Shown here piece after piece: positions 1 through 8,580 of a stretch of DNA of 64,000 bases. The stretch is from Dictyoglomaceae bacterium. Its GTDB lineage: Bacteria > Dictyoglomota > Dictyoglomia > Dictyoglomales > Dictyoglomaceae. Position 1 is the stretch's first letter. Every line of letters begins with the position of its first letter. The position numbers and the translations under genes were made by a program. The notes under the pieces were generated by a model. The model searched no databases. It worked only from the letters and a program-made list of their open reading frames with translations, and was not told the DNA's origin. The stretch is from contig JAOADF010000124.1 in NCBI GenBank assembly GCA_026417425.1, forward strand, positions 1 through 64,000. Direction: 5' to 3'.

Positions 1-1
1 T

Positions 2-1057
2 AATGTGGAAATTACTGATGATGCTATAAGAAGAACCTTAGAAGTGATAAGAAATCGTATTGATCAATTAGGTGTTACAGAGCCATCTTTATATAGAGAA
101 GGGGCAGATAAAATTGTAGTTGAGCTTCCTGGAATTAAAGATCCTGAAAAAGCACTAGATGTTATTGGACAGACTGCACTTTTAGAATTTAAGGATGAAA
201 AGGAAAAAACTATTCTTACAGGTTCTGCATTGAAAACTGCAAAGGTTGAGTTTGATGAATTAGGTCAACCACAGGTTCGTGTAGAGATGAATCCTGAGGG
301 AGCAAAAGTTTTTGCGGATTTTACATCAAAGAATATTGGAAAACCTGTAATTATCGTCCTTGATGGAAGGGTTATATCAAGTCCCATCATAAAAGATGCT
401 ATTACCGAAGGAGTTGGAGTAATAACAGGAAGATTTACTATTGACGAGGCTCAAAGACTTGCAATTTTACTTCGTGCAGGTGCCTTACCTGTTCCCGTTA
501 AGGTTATAGAGAATAGAACCATAGATCCAACCCTGGGAAGAGATACCATGGAGTCTGCATATAAGGCAGGAATTATAGGAGGAATCTTAGTAATACTTTT
601 TATGATAGTTGTTTTTAGACTCTTAGGATTAATCGCAGATATTGCATTAGGACTTTATATTATAATGGTGATCGCAGTGTTTAAACTTATAGATGCAACT
701 CTTACTTTGCCTGGAATTGCAGGTTTGATTCTATCTATAGGTATGGCGGTAGATGCAAATTGTCTCATTTTTACAAGAATGAGAGAAGAATTTGCTAAAA
801 AGAAGACTCCCATGGCTTCCTTAGATGCAGGATTTAGAAATGCTTTAAGAGCTATCATCGATAGTAATGTAACTACAATTTTAGCAGCACTTATCCTTTA
901 TATATTTGGTACAGGTCCCATAAAGGGATTTGCGGTAACCCTTACCATAGGTGTCTCTTTAAGTATGTTTACTGCAATAACTGTTACAAGAACATTTCTT
1001 GAAAATTTATTACAGCTTCCTTTTTTCAAAAAATCTACTAAACTTTTGGGGCTATAG
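2..1057 (+). CDS. secD: SecD protein-export membrane subunit (5' partial)
   Basis: SecD works with SecF in the SecDF complex, which uses the proton gradient to pull exported proteins through SecYEG. The frame is open to the window edge and no start is visible. The first transmembrane helix and the start of the periplasmic P1 domain, expected in SecD, must therefore lie upstream. The visible part begins in P1 (IRRTLEVIRNRIDQLGV), passes the conserved GRVISSPII and FTIDEA segments, and ends in a block of about five hydrophobic helices opened by the family motif LGRDTMESA. secF follows after a 15-nt gap with its own strong ribosome site. The first GTG (position 5) is internal, not a start. Confidence 0.96.
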   Translation, partial: NVEITDDAIRRTLEVIRNRIDQLGVTEPSLYREGADKIVVELPGIKDPEKALDVIGQTALLEFKDEKEKTILTGSALKTAKVEFDELGQPQVRVEMNPEGAKVFADFTSKNIGKPVIIVLDGRVISSPIIKDAITEGVGVITGRFTIDEAQRLAILLRAGALPVPVKVIENRTIDPTLGRDTMESAYKAGIIGGILVILFMIVVFRLLGLIADIALGLYIIMVIAVFKLIDATLTLPGIAGLILSIGMAVDANCLIFTRMREEFAKKKTPMASLDAGFRNALRAIIDSNVTTILAALILYIFGTGPIKGFAVTLTIGVSLSMFTAITVTRTFLENLLQLPFFKKSTKLLGL

Positions 1058-1072
1058 AAGGGAGGACTTACT

Positions 1073-1948
1073 GTGAAAAGAGAAATTAATTTTTTAGGAA
1101 AAAATATTAGAAGAATTTTTTTCTTAATATCCCTTCTCTTTATAATAGCAGGTTTAATATCATTCTTTACAAGAGGATTAAATCTTTCTATTGATTTCCA
1201 AAGTGGGAGTTTGCTTCATTATAAAGTTGAGAAACCTTTAAATACAAAACAGATCTCAGAGGTAAGAAAAGTAGTAAATAACCTATTTGAGAAATCTATA
1301 GTTCAAACAAGTTCAGATTTGAGGGAAATATGGATTAGAACAAAACCTCTTGAGGAAGATTCTGCAGAAAAGTTAACATCAACAGTAGAAAAAATTATTG
1401 GTAATTTTAAGGGAAAGGACTGGACTAGTATTGAACCTTCTATAAGTCAAGAATTAAGAGAAAAAGCTATATTAGCATCTATATTAGCTATAATTATTAT
1501 GTTAGTTTATATAACAATAAGATTTAGATTTGATTTTGCTCTTTCCGCTATAATCGGAGAAGCCTTTGTCCTTTTAGCAACTATCTCTTTCTTCTCTATT
1601 TTCCAATGGGAAGTAAGTCCTTCCTTTATTGCAGCTATCCTTACCCTTTTAGGATATGCTATAAATAATACTATTATTGTTTTTGATAGGATTAGGGAAA
1701 ACATGAAAGCATTTCCTAAGGAAAATTTTATAAAAATAGCAAATATTAGTATTAATCAAGTGTTAGCTAGAACTCTTTATACTATAATTACAACCATTTT
1801 TGCAATAACTCCTCTTTTAATAATGGGAGGAGAAGTGCTTCGTCCCTTTATAATTGCCTTATATTTAGGCATATTAATAGGTACATATTCAACTATTTTC
1901 ATATCTTCTGCAATTCTTGCAGAATGGAGAGAAATACAAAGAGCATAG
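1073..1948 (+). CDS. secF: SecF protein-export membrane subunit
   Basis: SecF is the second half of the SecDF export motor. The 291-residue protein is normal for a stand-alone SecF. It has an N-terminal membrane helix (about residues 12-32), the conserved LSIDFQSGSLL segment at the start of the periplasmic domain, then a cluster of five C-terminal helices. The start is GTG, chosen because a GGGAGG ribosome site ends 7 nt upstream. secF abuts recJ: its TAG stop is followed at once by the recJ ATG, so the two are probably co-transcribed. Confidence 0.97.
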   Translation: MKREINFLGKNIRRIFFLISLLFIIAGLISFFTRGLNLSIDFQSGSLLHYKVEKPLNTKQISEVRKVVNNLFEKSIVQTSSDLREIWIRTKPLEEDSAEKLTSTVEKIIGNFKGKDWTSIEPSISQELREKAILASILAIIIMLVYITIRFRFDFALSAIIGEAFVLLATISFFSIFQWEVSPSFIAAILTLLGYAINNTIIVFDRIRENMKAFPKENFIKIANISINQVLARTLYTIITTIFAITPLLIMGGEVLRPFIIALYLGILIGTYSTIFISSAILAEWREIQRA

Positions 1949-4438
1949 ATGAATAGGTGGATTTTTCTTCAAGGAAATAAAAAGCAGGAGGAGGAGTTAA
2001 TAAAAAATATTGGTATTTCTCCTCTTCTTGCTCGTCTTCTTGTTAATAGAGGAATAACAGAAAAAAAATTAGCAGAAGAATTTTTAAATCCCCTTTTAGA
2101 TAATCTTTATAATCCCTTTTATTTCTTTCCTCAACTAGAAAATGCTTTGGATTATATAGTTAAGCTAAGAGATTTAAAGAAGAGGATTTTAGTTTATGGA
2201 GATTATGATGCAGATGGTATTACCTCAACAACTCTTTTATTAAAAGTTCTTAGAAATTGGGGATGGGAAGTAGATTATTATATACCTCACAGACTTATTG
2301 AGGGGTATGGTTTAAAAAAAGATACTTTGCAAAAATTAGATCTTTCAAAATATAATTTAATTATAACTGTTGATTGTGGAATAAACAGTATAGAAGAGGT
2401 AGATTTTCTAAAAAGAAATGGCATAGAAGTAATAATTACTGACCACCATATACCATACTCATCGGTCCTTCCCAATGCTTTATTGGTCTTGAATCCTCAC
2501 CTAAATAATTATCCTTTTTCATACTTATCTGGGGTAGGAGTTGCCTTTAAATTTCTTCAAGCTTTAGGTGAGAAAATTAAAGAAAAAATTTACATTGAAG
2601 AGGGAGTTTTTGAGTTAGTTTCCCTTGGAACCTTAGGAGATCAAGTGGAGTTAAAAGGTGAAAATAGAATTCTTGTAAAATATGGATTGAATAAGATTTC
2701 TGAAACAAAACTTATTGGATTAAAAGCATTGATTAAAAAGGCAGGCTTAGGAGGTTATTCTACCCTTGAATCAAAGGATATATTATTTTATATCATTCCT
2801 CGTCTTAATGCCATAGGAAGACTAAGAGAAGTAAAAGATGTTGTAGAACTTATTCTCTCTCAAGATGAGGATTCCGCAGAAATTTTGGCAAATATTTTAG
2901 AAAATGAGAATAGAGAAAGACAAAGAATTAAAGATGAGGTTACCTTTTCTGCAAATGAAGAAGTAGAGAAATATTTTGAGAAAGAGGGGGAAGATGTTCC
3001 AGTAATAATTCTTTCTAACGAAAACTGGCATAAAGGAGTTTTAGGAATCTCCGCTTCAGAACTTGTAGAAAAATATAATAGACCAGTATTTTTAGGGAGG
3101 ATAGAAGGAGATTATGTTGTAGGATCTGGAAGGGGTACAGAGGATGTAAATATATTTGATTTTATAACAAGACTTTCACCTTTTCTAAATAGATTTGGAG
3201 GACATAAATCTGCTATTGGTTTCACCATTAAAAAAGATCTTTGGGGAGAATTTTATAAATCTGCAATAAGGCTTTCTCGAGAATTATGGGGAGATTTAGA
3301 GTTAATTCCAAAAATAAAAATTGATGGGGAGATAGATATTAAAGATATTAATTCAGGTTTATTTTTAGATATTGAAAGGCTTTCTCCTTTTGGACCTGGA
3401 AATGAAGAGCCTTGTTTCCTTATTTCAAACTCAACAATTCAGGAACTTTCCAGTGAAGATAGAAATGGAAAAAGACTCAATATAAAGATCGTGGATTTAT
3501 CAGGTTCTATTCTCTCTCTTACAAGTTTTGGATTAGCAGAAAAGTTGACAGATCAAAGAGAAGAACTCATGGATATGGTTATAAAAATTTATAAGGGAAA
3601 TTTTGGTGGGGAAAGCTTTTATAAATTTTATCTTGAAGACTTTAAAATAAAAAGGAAAGATCCTTTAATAATTAATTCTGAAAAAAAGAAAAGATTCAAA
3701 TATCTTATTCATTTGGAAAATGACTTAGAGAAAAATTTAATTTTAGAAAAGATAAAGAGAAAGAGAAAAAATATTGCTGTAATAACTCCTTCTTGGAATC
3801 ATGAATACTGGAAAGATAAGAATATAATCTTTATTTCTCCTTGGGAAATTGAAAGTAATATAGAAGTGCTTAAAAATTTCTCTCTTATTTTTTGGGAAGA
3901 TATAGAATTAATTTTGAGAATTTCAGAATTTGCAAGGTATTATTATAAATTGATTAGAGAATTACCCATTCCTGTATTTTTTTTGACTTTGTTAGGAGAT
4001 GAAAAAGTATTTTTAGAGCTCTCAAAGATTCTTAATATAAGGGTAGTGAAATATCCATCAAAAGTTAAAATTCCCTCCCTATCGGATTTAAGATTTTCTA
4101 AAAATAAAGAAAAAGAAGAAAACTTCTTTAGAAGAGTAAATGCTCATTTTTATCCTTCAAATTTCCCCTTCCTTTATCTTAATCATTTAGTTTTTACAAA
4201 GCCCCCAATTTTATTATCAGAATTGAGAAGATGGATAAAAATTTCAAAACATTCATATCTTTTTTTTGGGAGGGATGAAATTATGGAAGGATATAAAAGA
4301 AGCCAGGAATTCTATTTAAATTTAAATCCTTCAGAAAAAGATTTCTTTAGGAAATACTCTCAAGATTTTCTTCTAACTCTTCAGAAAGCTCGACTTTCAG
4401 AAATTTATTCCCTTCTATTTCAGTATGAATCTTTCTAG
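1949..4438 (+). CDS. recJ: Single-stranded-DNA-specific 5'-3' exonuclease RecJ
   Basis: RecJ degrades single-stranded DNA 5' to 3' in recombination and mismatch repair. The DHH-family metal motifs are all present: DYDAD (residues 85-89), VDCGI (about 141-145) and DHH (165-167), followed by the DHHA1 part with GGHKSAIGF. At 829 residues it is much longer than the E. coli enzyme (577). About 260 C-terminal residues form an extension like that of many Firmicutes RecJ proteins. The start has no spacer from secF, so translation is probably coupled. The last 92 nt overlap the trmI 3' end on the other strand. Confidence 0.96.
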   Translation: MNRWIFLQGNKKQEEELIKNIGISPLLARLLVNRGITEKKLAEEFLNPLLDNLYNPFYFFPQLENALDYIVKLRDLKKRILVYGDYDADGITSTTLLLKVLRNWGWEVDYYIPHRLIEGYGLKKDTLQKLDLSKYNLIITVDCGINSIEEVDFLKRNGIEVIITDHHIPYSSVLPNALLVLNPHLNNYPFSYLSGVGVAFKFLQALGEKIKEKIYIEEGVFELVSLGTLGDQVELKGENRILVKYGLNKISETKLIGLKALIKKAGLGGYSTLESKDILFYIIPRLNAIGRLREVKDVVELILSQDEDSAEILANILENENRERQRIKDEVTFSANEEVEKYFEKEGEDVPVIILSNENWHKGVLGISASELVEKYNRPVFLGRIEGDYVVGSGRGTEDVNIFDFITRLSPFLNRFGGHKSAIGFTIKKDLWGEFYKSAIRLSRELWGDLELIPKIKIDGEIDIKDINSGLFLDIERLSPFGPGNEEPCFLISNSTIQELSSEDRNGKRLNIKIVDLSGSILSLTSFGLAEKLTDQREELMDMVIKIYKGNFGGESFYKFYLEDFKIKRKDPLIINSEKKKRFKYLIHLENDLEKNLILEKIKRKRKNIAVITPSWNHEYWKDKNIIFISPWEIESNIEVLKNFSLIFWEDIELILRISEFARYYYKLIRELPIPVFFLTLLGDEKVFLELSKILNIRVVKYPSKVKIPSLSDLRFSKNKEKEENFFRRVNAHFYPSNFPFLYLNHLVFTKPPILLSELRRWIKISKHSYLFFGRDEIMEGYKRSQEFYLNLNPSEKDFFRKYSQDFLLTLQKARLSEIYSLLFQYESF

Positions 4439-5207
4439 CACAGGTGATAAAAGCAGTATGTGCAACCATCCTATGATATGGTCTTACTGATAAATTCTCA
4501 ATTTGCCAAGGTCTTATCAAAACCTCAAAAGTTTCTATAAAAGTATAGCTAGAGGTATTTTTTAATGCGGATACTGTTTTCTCTGCCTGAATAATTGTTG
4601 GAGAATAGGAAATAAAAATACCTCCTGGTCTTAGAGCCTTTATAGTGTAATCTACTACTCTCCAAGGTTCTGGAAGATCAAGAATAATCCTATCAAAATA
4701 TTCTTCATCAATACCATCATAAATATTTTTCAATTTTAGGATATGGTTTTCTCTTTTCCCTAAAAATTCTTCTATATTCCTTAATGCTCTTAATGCAAAA
4801 TCTTCTCTTACTTCATAAGAAACTACTAGCCCTTTTTCTCCCACTGCTTGTAATAAAGCGATAGTTAATGCTCCAGAACCTATGCCTGCTTCAATAACTT
4901 TTGCTCCTTCATAGATGTCAGCCCATATAAGTATTATTCCAATATCCTTTGGATAAATGATTTGAGCGGAACGAGGCATTTCTAAAATATAATCGGAAAA
5001 AGTAGGTCTTAAAGCTAAAAGTTTTCCTCCGTGGGAGGATGTGAGAATTGTTCCTTCTTCTTTACCAATAATTTCATTATGAGATAAAGATCCCTTGTTA
5101 TAATAAAAAACTTTATCCCTTTCTAACTTTACAAGATGTCTTCGTTTTTCATCCCAAAGAATTATCCATTCTTTTTCTTCTAATTTTCCTGTATTTCTTT
5201 GTTTCAT
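4347..5207 (-). CDS. trmI: tRNA (adenine-58-N1)-methyltransferase TrmI
   Basis: TrmI methylates N1 of A58 in the tRNA T-loop, a modification that stabilises tRNA in thermophiles. The 286-residue protein has the small N-terminal beta domain of the family, then a Rossmann fold with the SAM motif VIEAGIGSGALT (about residues 101-112) and a later LDLPEPW catalytic motif. Its ATG overlaps the polX stop (ATGA), so it is translationally coupled to polX. The 3' end overlaps recJ convergently by 92 nt; both C-termini are coding there. Family assignment is firm; the exact target base is inferred from the family. Confidence 0.93.
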   Translation of the reverse strand: MKQRNTGKLEEKEWIILWDEKRRHLVKLERDKVFYYNKGSLSHNEIIGKEEGTILTSSHGGKLLALRPTFSDYILEMPRSAQIIYPKDIGIILIWADIYEGAKVIEAGIGSGALTIALLQAVGEKGLVVSYEVREDFALRALRNIEEFLGKRENHILKLKNIYDGIDEEYFDRIILDLPEPWRVVDYTIKALRPGGIFISYSPTIIQAEKTVSALKNTSSYTFIETFEVLIRPWQIENLSVRPYHRMVAHTAFITCARKIHTEIEGNKFLKVELSEELEENLESIS

Positions 5208-6937
5208 ATATCTCTTTTATTCCTTTTCAATTTTTTCTTTAGCTCTTCCCAGGTAAAAGAATTTAAAAGATCCTCTCTCTGAAGCCATGCTCTTCTTGCT
5301 ACATAAACTCCATATCTAATAAGGGAAAAACTCCTAATATCATGGGCATCAGTTCCAATAGAGAATAATATTCCGTATTTCTCTTTTGCTCTTTTTGCAT
5401 CTATATCACAAAGGTCTAATCTGTCAGGTTGAGCGTTTATTTCTAAGATTGTGCCTGTTTCCTTAGATGCATGTAATATTGCTTCTAAATCTACCTCATA
5501 TGCGGGACGTTTATTTATTAATCTTCCTGTGGGATGACTAATAATATCTACCCATGGATTTTTAATAGCAGATATTAATCTTTCTGTTATTTTTTCTTTA
5601 CTTTGTTTAAATCCGGAATGTAGTCCCGCAATTACTAAATCAAATTTTTCTAATATATAATCTGGTAAATCTAAACTCCCATCGCTTAATATGTTTGCCT
5701 CTATACTATGAATAATTTTAAAATTTTTATACTTTTTATTTAATTCAAAAATTTTCTCCCTTTGTTTTTCTATTCTTTCAGGAGTAAGCCCTCCAGCTAC
5801 ACCTAATGCTTGACTATGATCAGAAATAACCAAGTATTTATATCTAAGTTTATACGCAAAGTCTACCATTTCTTCTAAAGAATTCATCCCATCGCTCCAA
5901 TTAGTATGAGAATGTAAATCTCCTAAAATATCTTTCTCTTCTATAAGTTGTGGTAATTTTCCAAGACTTGCAATTTCTACTTCTCCTTGATCTTCTCTTA
6001 ATTCTGGAGGAATAAATTGTAAACCAAGAATTTCATAGATATCTTCTTCTCTTTCTCCACCAAGTCGAATATTATCTTCTATCCTGAAGATACCATACTC
6101 GTTAATTTTTAGACCCTTTCTCAAAGCTAACTCTCGAAGTTTTATATTATGTGCTTTAGATCCTGTAAAGTACTGTAGTGCTGAACCAAAGGATTTATCT
6201 TCTACGACCCTAAAATCTACCTGAATTCCAGGTTCCACATTTATGCTTGTTTTTGTAGGACCCGATGCAATTATATCTTTTAAAATAGGTAATTTTTTTA
6301 AAGACTCGTTAACCTTCTCGATATTTTTTGTAGTTATAAGGATATCAATATCTCCAATGGTTTCCTTTCTTCTTCTTACACTACCGGCAGGCGTAATATT
6401 TTTAATATATGGATTATCGGAAAGAAAAGATAAGATCTCTTCAATAATAGGAAGAGCAATCCCAAGAGGAATCCTCTCACTTTTCTCCCGTATTTGTTTT
6501 ATCCCTTCTAATATGTTTTGTTCTACTTTTTCCCCTAATCGAGGAAGTAATCTGATCCTTCCTTCTTTTGCTGCTTTTTCTAAACTATCAATATCTTTTA
6601 TTCCTAATTCTTGATATAATCTGTATGCAAGCTTAGGACCTACTCCTGGAATTTTTTCCAATTCTAAAAGCTCAGAAGGAACTTCCTTTCTCAATTCTTC
6701 TAAATATAAGACTCTACCATTTGTAAGATATTCTGCTATCTTTTGAGAAATACTCTCTCCTACCCCTTTTATTTCATGAAGCCTTCTTTCTTTAAAAAGT
6801 TTTTCTATATCTTCAGAAAGGTTCTCTATTCTTCTTGCCGCCTCAGCATACGCAGCAACTTTATATTTATTTTCTCCCTTTAATTCTAAGAGAGCAGAAA
6901 TTTCGTATAAGATTTTTGCAACTTCTAAATTTCTCAT
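5204..6937 (-). CDS. polX: DNA polymerase X family protein with PHP domain
   Basis: Bacterial PolX is a repair polymerase with an extra PHP nuclease domain. Residues 1-150 carry two helix-hairpin-helix DNA-binding segments (IKGVGESI near 57, IPGVGPKLA near 97). The nucleotidyltransferase palm has GSVRRRKETIGDIDIL with Asp196 and Asp198, and a third Asp at 241 (VDFRVV). The PHP domain (about 337-577) has LGDLHSHTNWSDG with His342 and His344, DHSQ, ISHP and TDAH metal motifs. The length (577) is standard. It starts at ATG without an obvious Shine-Dalgarno sequence; an 18-bp perfect palindrome lies 15 bp upstream. Confidence 0.95.
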   Translation of the reverse strand: MRNLEVAKILYEISALLELKGENKYKVAAYAEAARRIENLSEDIEKLFKERRLHEIKGVGESISQKIAEYLTNGRVLYLEELRKEVPSELLELEKIPGVGPKLAYRLYQELGIKDIDSLEKAAKEGRIRLLPRLGEKVEQNILEGIKQIREKSERIPLGIALPIIEEILSFLSDNPYIKNITPAGSVRRRKETIGDIDILITTKNIEKVNESLKKLPILKDIIASGPTKTSINVEPGIQVDFRVVEDKSFGSALQYFTGSKAHNIKLRELALRKGLKINEYGIFRIEDNIRLGGEREEDIYEILGLQFIPPELREDQGEVEIASLGKLPQLIEEKDILGDLHSHTNWSDGMNSLEEMVDFAYKLRYKYLVISDHSQALGVAGGLTPERIEKQREKIFELNKKYKNFKIIHSIEANILSDGSLDLPDYILEKFDLVIAGLHSGFKQSKEKITERLISAIKNPWVDIISHPTGRLINKRPAYEVDLEAILHASKETGTILEINAQPDRLDLCDIDAKRAKEKYGILFSIGTDAHDIRSFSLIRYGVYVARRAWLQREDLLNSFTWEELKKKLKRNKRDI

Positions 6938-6951
6938 ACCATTTTAATTTT

Positions 6952-6969
6952 AAGGAAAAATTTTTCCTT
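6952..6969. repeat. 18-bp perfect palindrome upstream of polX
   Basis: The sequence AAGGAAAAATTTTTCCTT reads identically on both strands. It sits 15 bp upstream of the polX ATG, in the divergent polX/7113 intergenic region, where a dimeric repressor could bind. In such AT-rich DNA a chance palindrome is possible, and I cannot tie it to a known regulator. Confidence 0.4.
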
Positions 6970-7112
6970 TGAAAAGTTCAAATAAAAATTAGTTTCTTGA
7001 CTTATCTTCAGAAAAATATATTTGAAATTTAATCAATAATATCTTGCATCCTTTTTAATTTTATCATATCCTCTAATAAGAAGAGGAGATTTTATATTAA
7101 AGAGTAAGATAG

Positions 7113-7832
7113 ATGAGAAAAGAGAACATTCAAAAATTTATTAATATCCAAGATTTAATAATTAAATTGAAGGAAAGAGAAAAAGTTTTTAAAAATAAAG
7201 CTCAAGAATATGAAGAATTTAAAAATGAAAGACTTAAACTTATTATTTTGAGAGAAGAAGAAATAAAAACCTTAGAAAGAGCAATAAAAAATTTAAAAGA
7301 TGAACAAAAAGAAAAGGAAGATAAGGTTAGTATTTTAAAGGAGAAATATAAAGAGGAAGAGAAGAAGGCGTTAATTATTAAAAATCCAAAAGAAGCTTTG
7401 CATGTAGAAAGAGAGATGGAAAATTTAAAAACTCAAATAAGAAAATTAGAAGACGAAATTATAGATATCATGCTTGAATTAGAAGATAAAAATAATAACT
7501 TTTTACAATATAAAAGGGAGCTAAATAAAATTAAAGAAGAATTTGCTTCAAGAGATACAGAATATCAAGAAGAGATAAATAAATTAAAGGAAGAAATAAA
7601 CGTTCTCTCCTTAGAGATTGAAAAAAATAAAGAAGAAATTTCTGCGGATGATTTTTTAGAATTTGAAAATCTTATGAAACAAAAATCAGATAGAGCAATA
7701 TCAAGGGTAATAAATAAGGAGATATGTGAAGGTTGTAAGTTATCTCTTCCAAAGCTTATATTAGATAAGTTAAGAAAAAAAGAGGAACTTATTCGCTGTC
7801 CCAATTGTGGTAGGATTCTTTGGATGGAATGA
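7113..7832 (+). CDS. Coiled-coil protein with C-terminal C4 zinc ribbon (DUF164-type)
   Basis: The 239-residue protein is nearly all charged heptad-like helix (residues about 5-195, rich in Lys/Glu/Ile). It ends in a zinc ribbon with Cys pairs in CEGCK and CPNCGR. This matches the CT398/DUF164 family of coiled-coil zinc-ribbon proteins. Their role is poorly defined, and proposals include secretion or nucleic-acid transactions. It begins at ATG, and its TGA overlaps the ATG of the next small zinc-ribbon gene. No signal peptide or membrane helix is seen, so a cytoplasmic location is likely. Confidence 0.85.
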   Translation: MRKENIQKFINIQDLIIKLKEREKVFKNKAQEYEEFKNERLKLIILREEEIKTLERAIKNLKDEQKEKEDKVSILKEKYKEEEKKALIIKNPKEALHVEREMENLKTQIRKLEDEIIDIMLELEDKNNNFLQYKRELNKIKEEFASRDTEYQEEINKLKEEINVLSLEIEKNKEEISADDFLEFENLMKQKSDRAISRVINKEICEGCKLSLPKLILDKLRKKEELIRCPNCGRILWME

Positions 7833-8209
7833 TGAGCTTAGTAATTTTTTTCATTTTAGGAATAATTTTTATATATTTTATTGATAAGACCCTAAAATAT
7901 CTTACAACTCCTCGTTGTCCCAAATGTGGTAAAATATTATTAATAAGATATATACTTCATAAGTCTCCAACTCCTGTAGAGGATGGAATTGAGGAAAAAA
8001 TTCTTTATTGTGAATGTGGATATGAGAAAAAAATCAAATACTCTGTTCCTTATTGGAAGATAATAAGAAAAGAAGGTTTTAGAGGTTTTGAAATAATCCC
8101 TTGGACAGATCTCTATAAAAATAAAAAAGAGGGAGTAGACCAGACAACCGCAGAATCCAATAAGGATTCTGAGGAAAGTCCGAACACCAAAGGGCAGGGT
8201 GCTGGGTAA
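7829..8209 (+). CDS. Small membrane-anchored zinc-ribbon protein overlapping rnpB
   Basis: A hypothetical protein of 126 residues when read from the ATG that overlaps the upstream TGA (ATGA). An in-frame TTG at 7820 is less likely. It has one N-terminal membrane helix (about residues 2-22), then two Cys pairs (CPKCGK and CECGY) forming a likely zinc ribbon facing the cytoplasm. The last 26 residues (from about EGVDQTT onward) are encoded inside the 5' part of the RNase P RNA gene and are polar and low-complexity, unlike the rest. The folded part probably ends near residue 100, so the tail may be a by-product of having no stop before rnpB. Function unknown. Confidence 0.65.
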   Translation: MMSLVIFFILGIIFIYFIDKTLKYLTTPRCPKCGKILLIRYILHKSPTPVEDGIEEKILYCECGYEKKIKYSVPYWKIIRKEGFRGFEIIPWTDLYKNKKEGVDQTTAESNKDSEESPNTKGQGAG

Positions 8210-8492
8210 TACCCAGTCAGGGTGACCTGAAGGATAGTGCCACAGAAAAGATACCGCCCAATTCTTAAAGAATTGGGTAAGGGTGAAAAGGTGAGGTAAA
8301 AGCTCACCAGCAGATAGGTGACTATCTGGCTTGGCAAACCCCACCTGGTGCAAGGCCCAATAGGAGGGGTTGAGGTGGCCCGCCGACCCTCGGGTTGGCC
8401 GCTTAAGGTGATGAGTAATCATCATCTTAGATAGATGGTTGTCACTCTGAGAAAACTCAGAGAACAGAATTCGGCTTATGGTCTACTTCCTC
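8129..8492 (+). ncRNA. rnpB: RNase P RNA (M1 RNA), bacterial type A
   Basis: RNase P RNA is the catalytic subunit that matures the 5' ends of tRNAs. The conserved core is plain: GAGGAAAGTCCG followed by the P4-region and CR segments, an AGGGTGAAAAGG stretch, GCAAACCCC (tRNA 3'-CCA interaction region) and the closing GAACAGAATTCGGCTTATG. The terminal helix P1 pairs 8129-8141 with 8480-8492 (13 bp with one G-U), which sets both ends. A run of T residues follows at once and probably terminates transcription. The length, about 364 nt, fits type A. The 5' 81 nt also encode the tail of the preceding protein. Confidence 0.96.
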
Positions 8493-8511
8493 TTTTTTAC
8501 TCATTTTTTAT

Positions 8512-8540
8512 TTTTCATTTTTATAATCCTATGATATAAT
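8512..8540 (+). promoter_or_regulatory. Sigma70-type promoter of the dcw cluster
   Basis: A perfect TATAAT at 8535-8540 lies 17 bp downstream of a TTTTCA element (8512-8517, 4 of 6 matches to TTGACA). It falls just after the rnpB terminator and just before mraZ. The predicted transcript start near 8547 falls inside the first GTGG box, so a bound MraZ would block initiation. Confidence 0.7.
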
Positions 8541-8545
8541 TTTTA

Positions 8546-8570
8546 GTGGTAAAAAGTGGAAATGGGTGGA
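8546..8570 (+). promoter_or_regulatory. Putative MraZ operator: three GTGG boxes at 10-bp spacing
   Basis: GTGG occurs at 8546, 8556 and 8566, exactly one helical turn apart and so all on the same DNA face. They lie between the -10 element and the mraZ ATG. MraZ proteins in other bacteria bind tandem G-rich direct repeats upstream of their own gene with the same 10-bp period. The last box overlaps the likely mraZ ribosome site region, so binding could block both transcription and translation. Binding itself is inferred. Confidence 0.7.
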
Positions 8571-8580
8571 AGGAATTATT

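Noticed and set aside
7940..8425. A 161-codon open frame on the minus strand opposite the RNase P RNA, and a shorter one at 8113-8337.
   Set aside because: They lie antisense to the structured rnpB core and the zinc-ribbon gene and have no ribosome site or family features. They are by-products of a GC-richer RNA gene.
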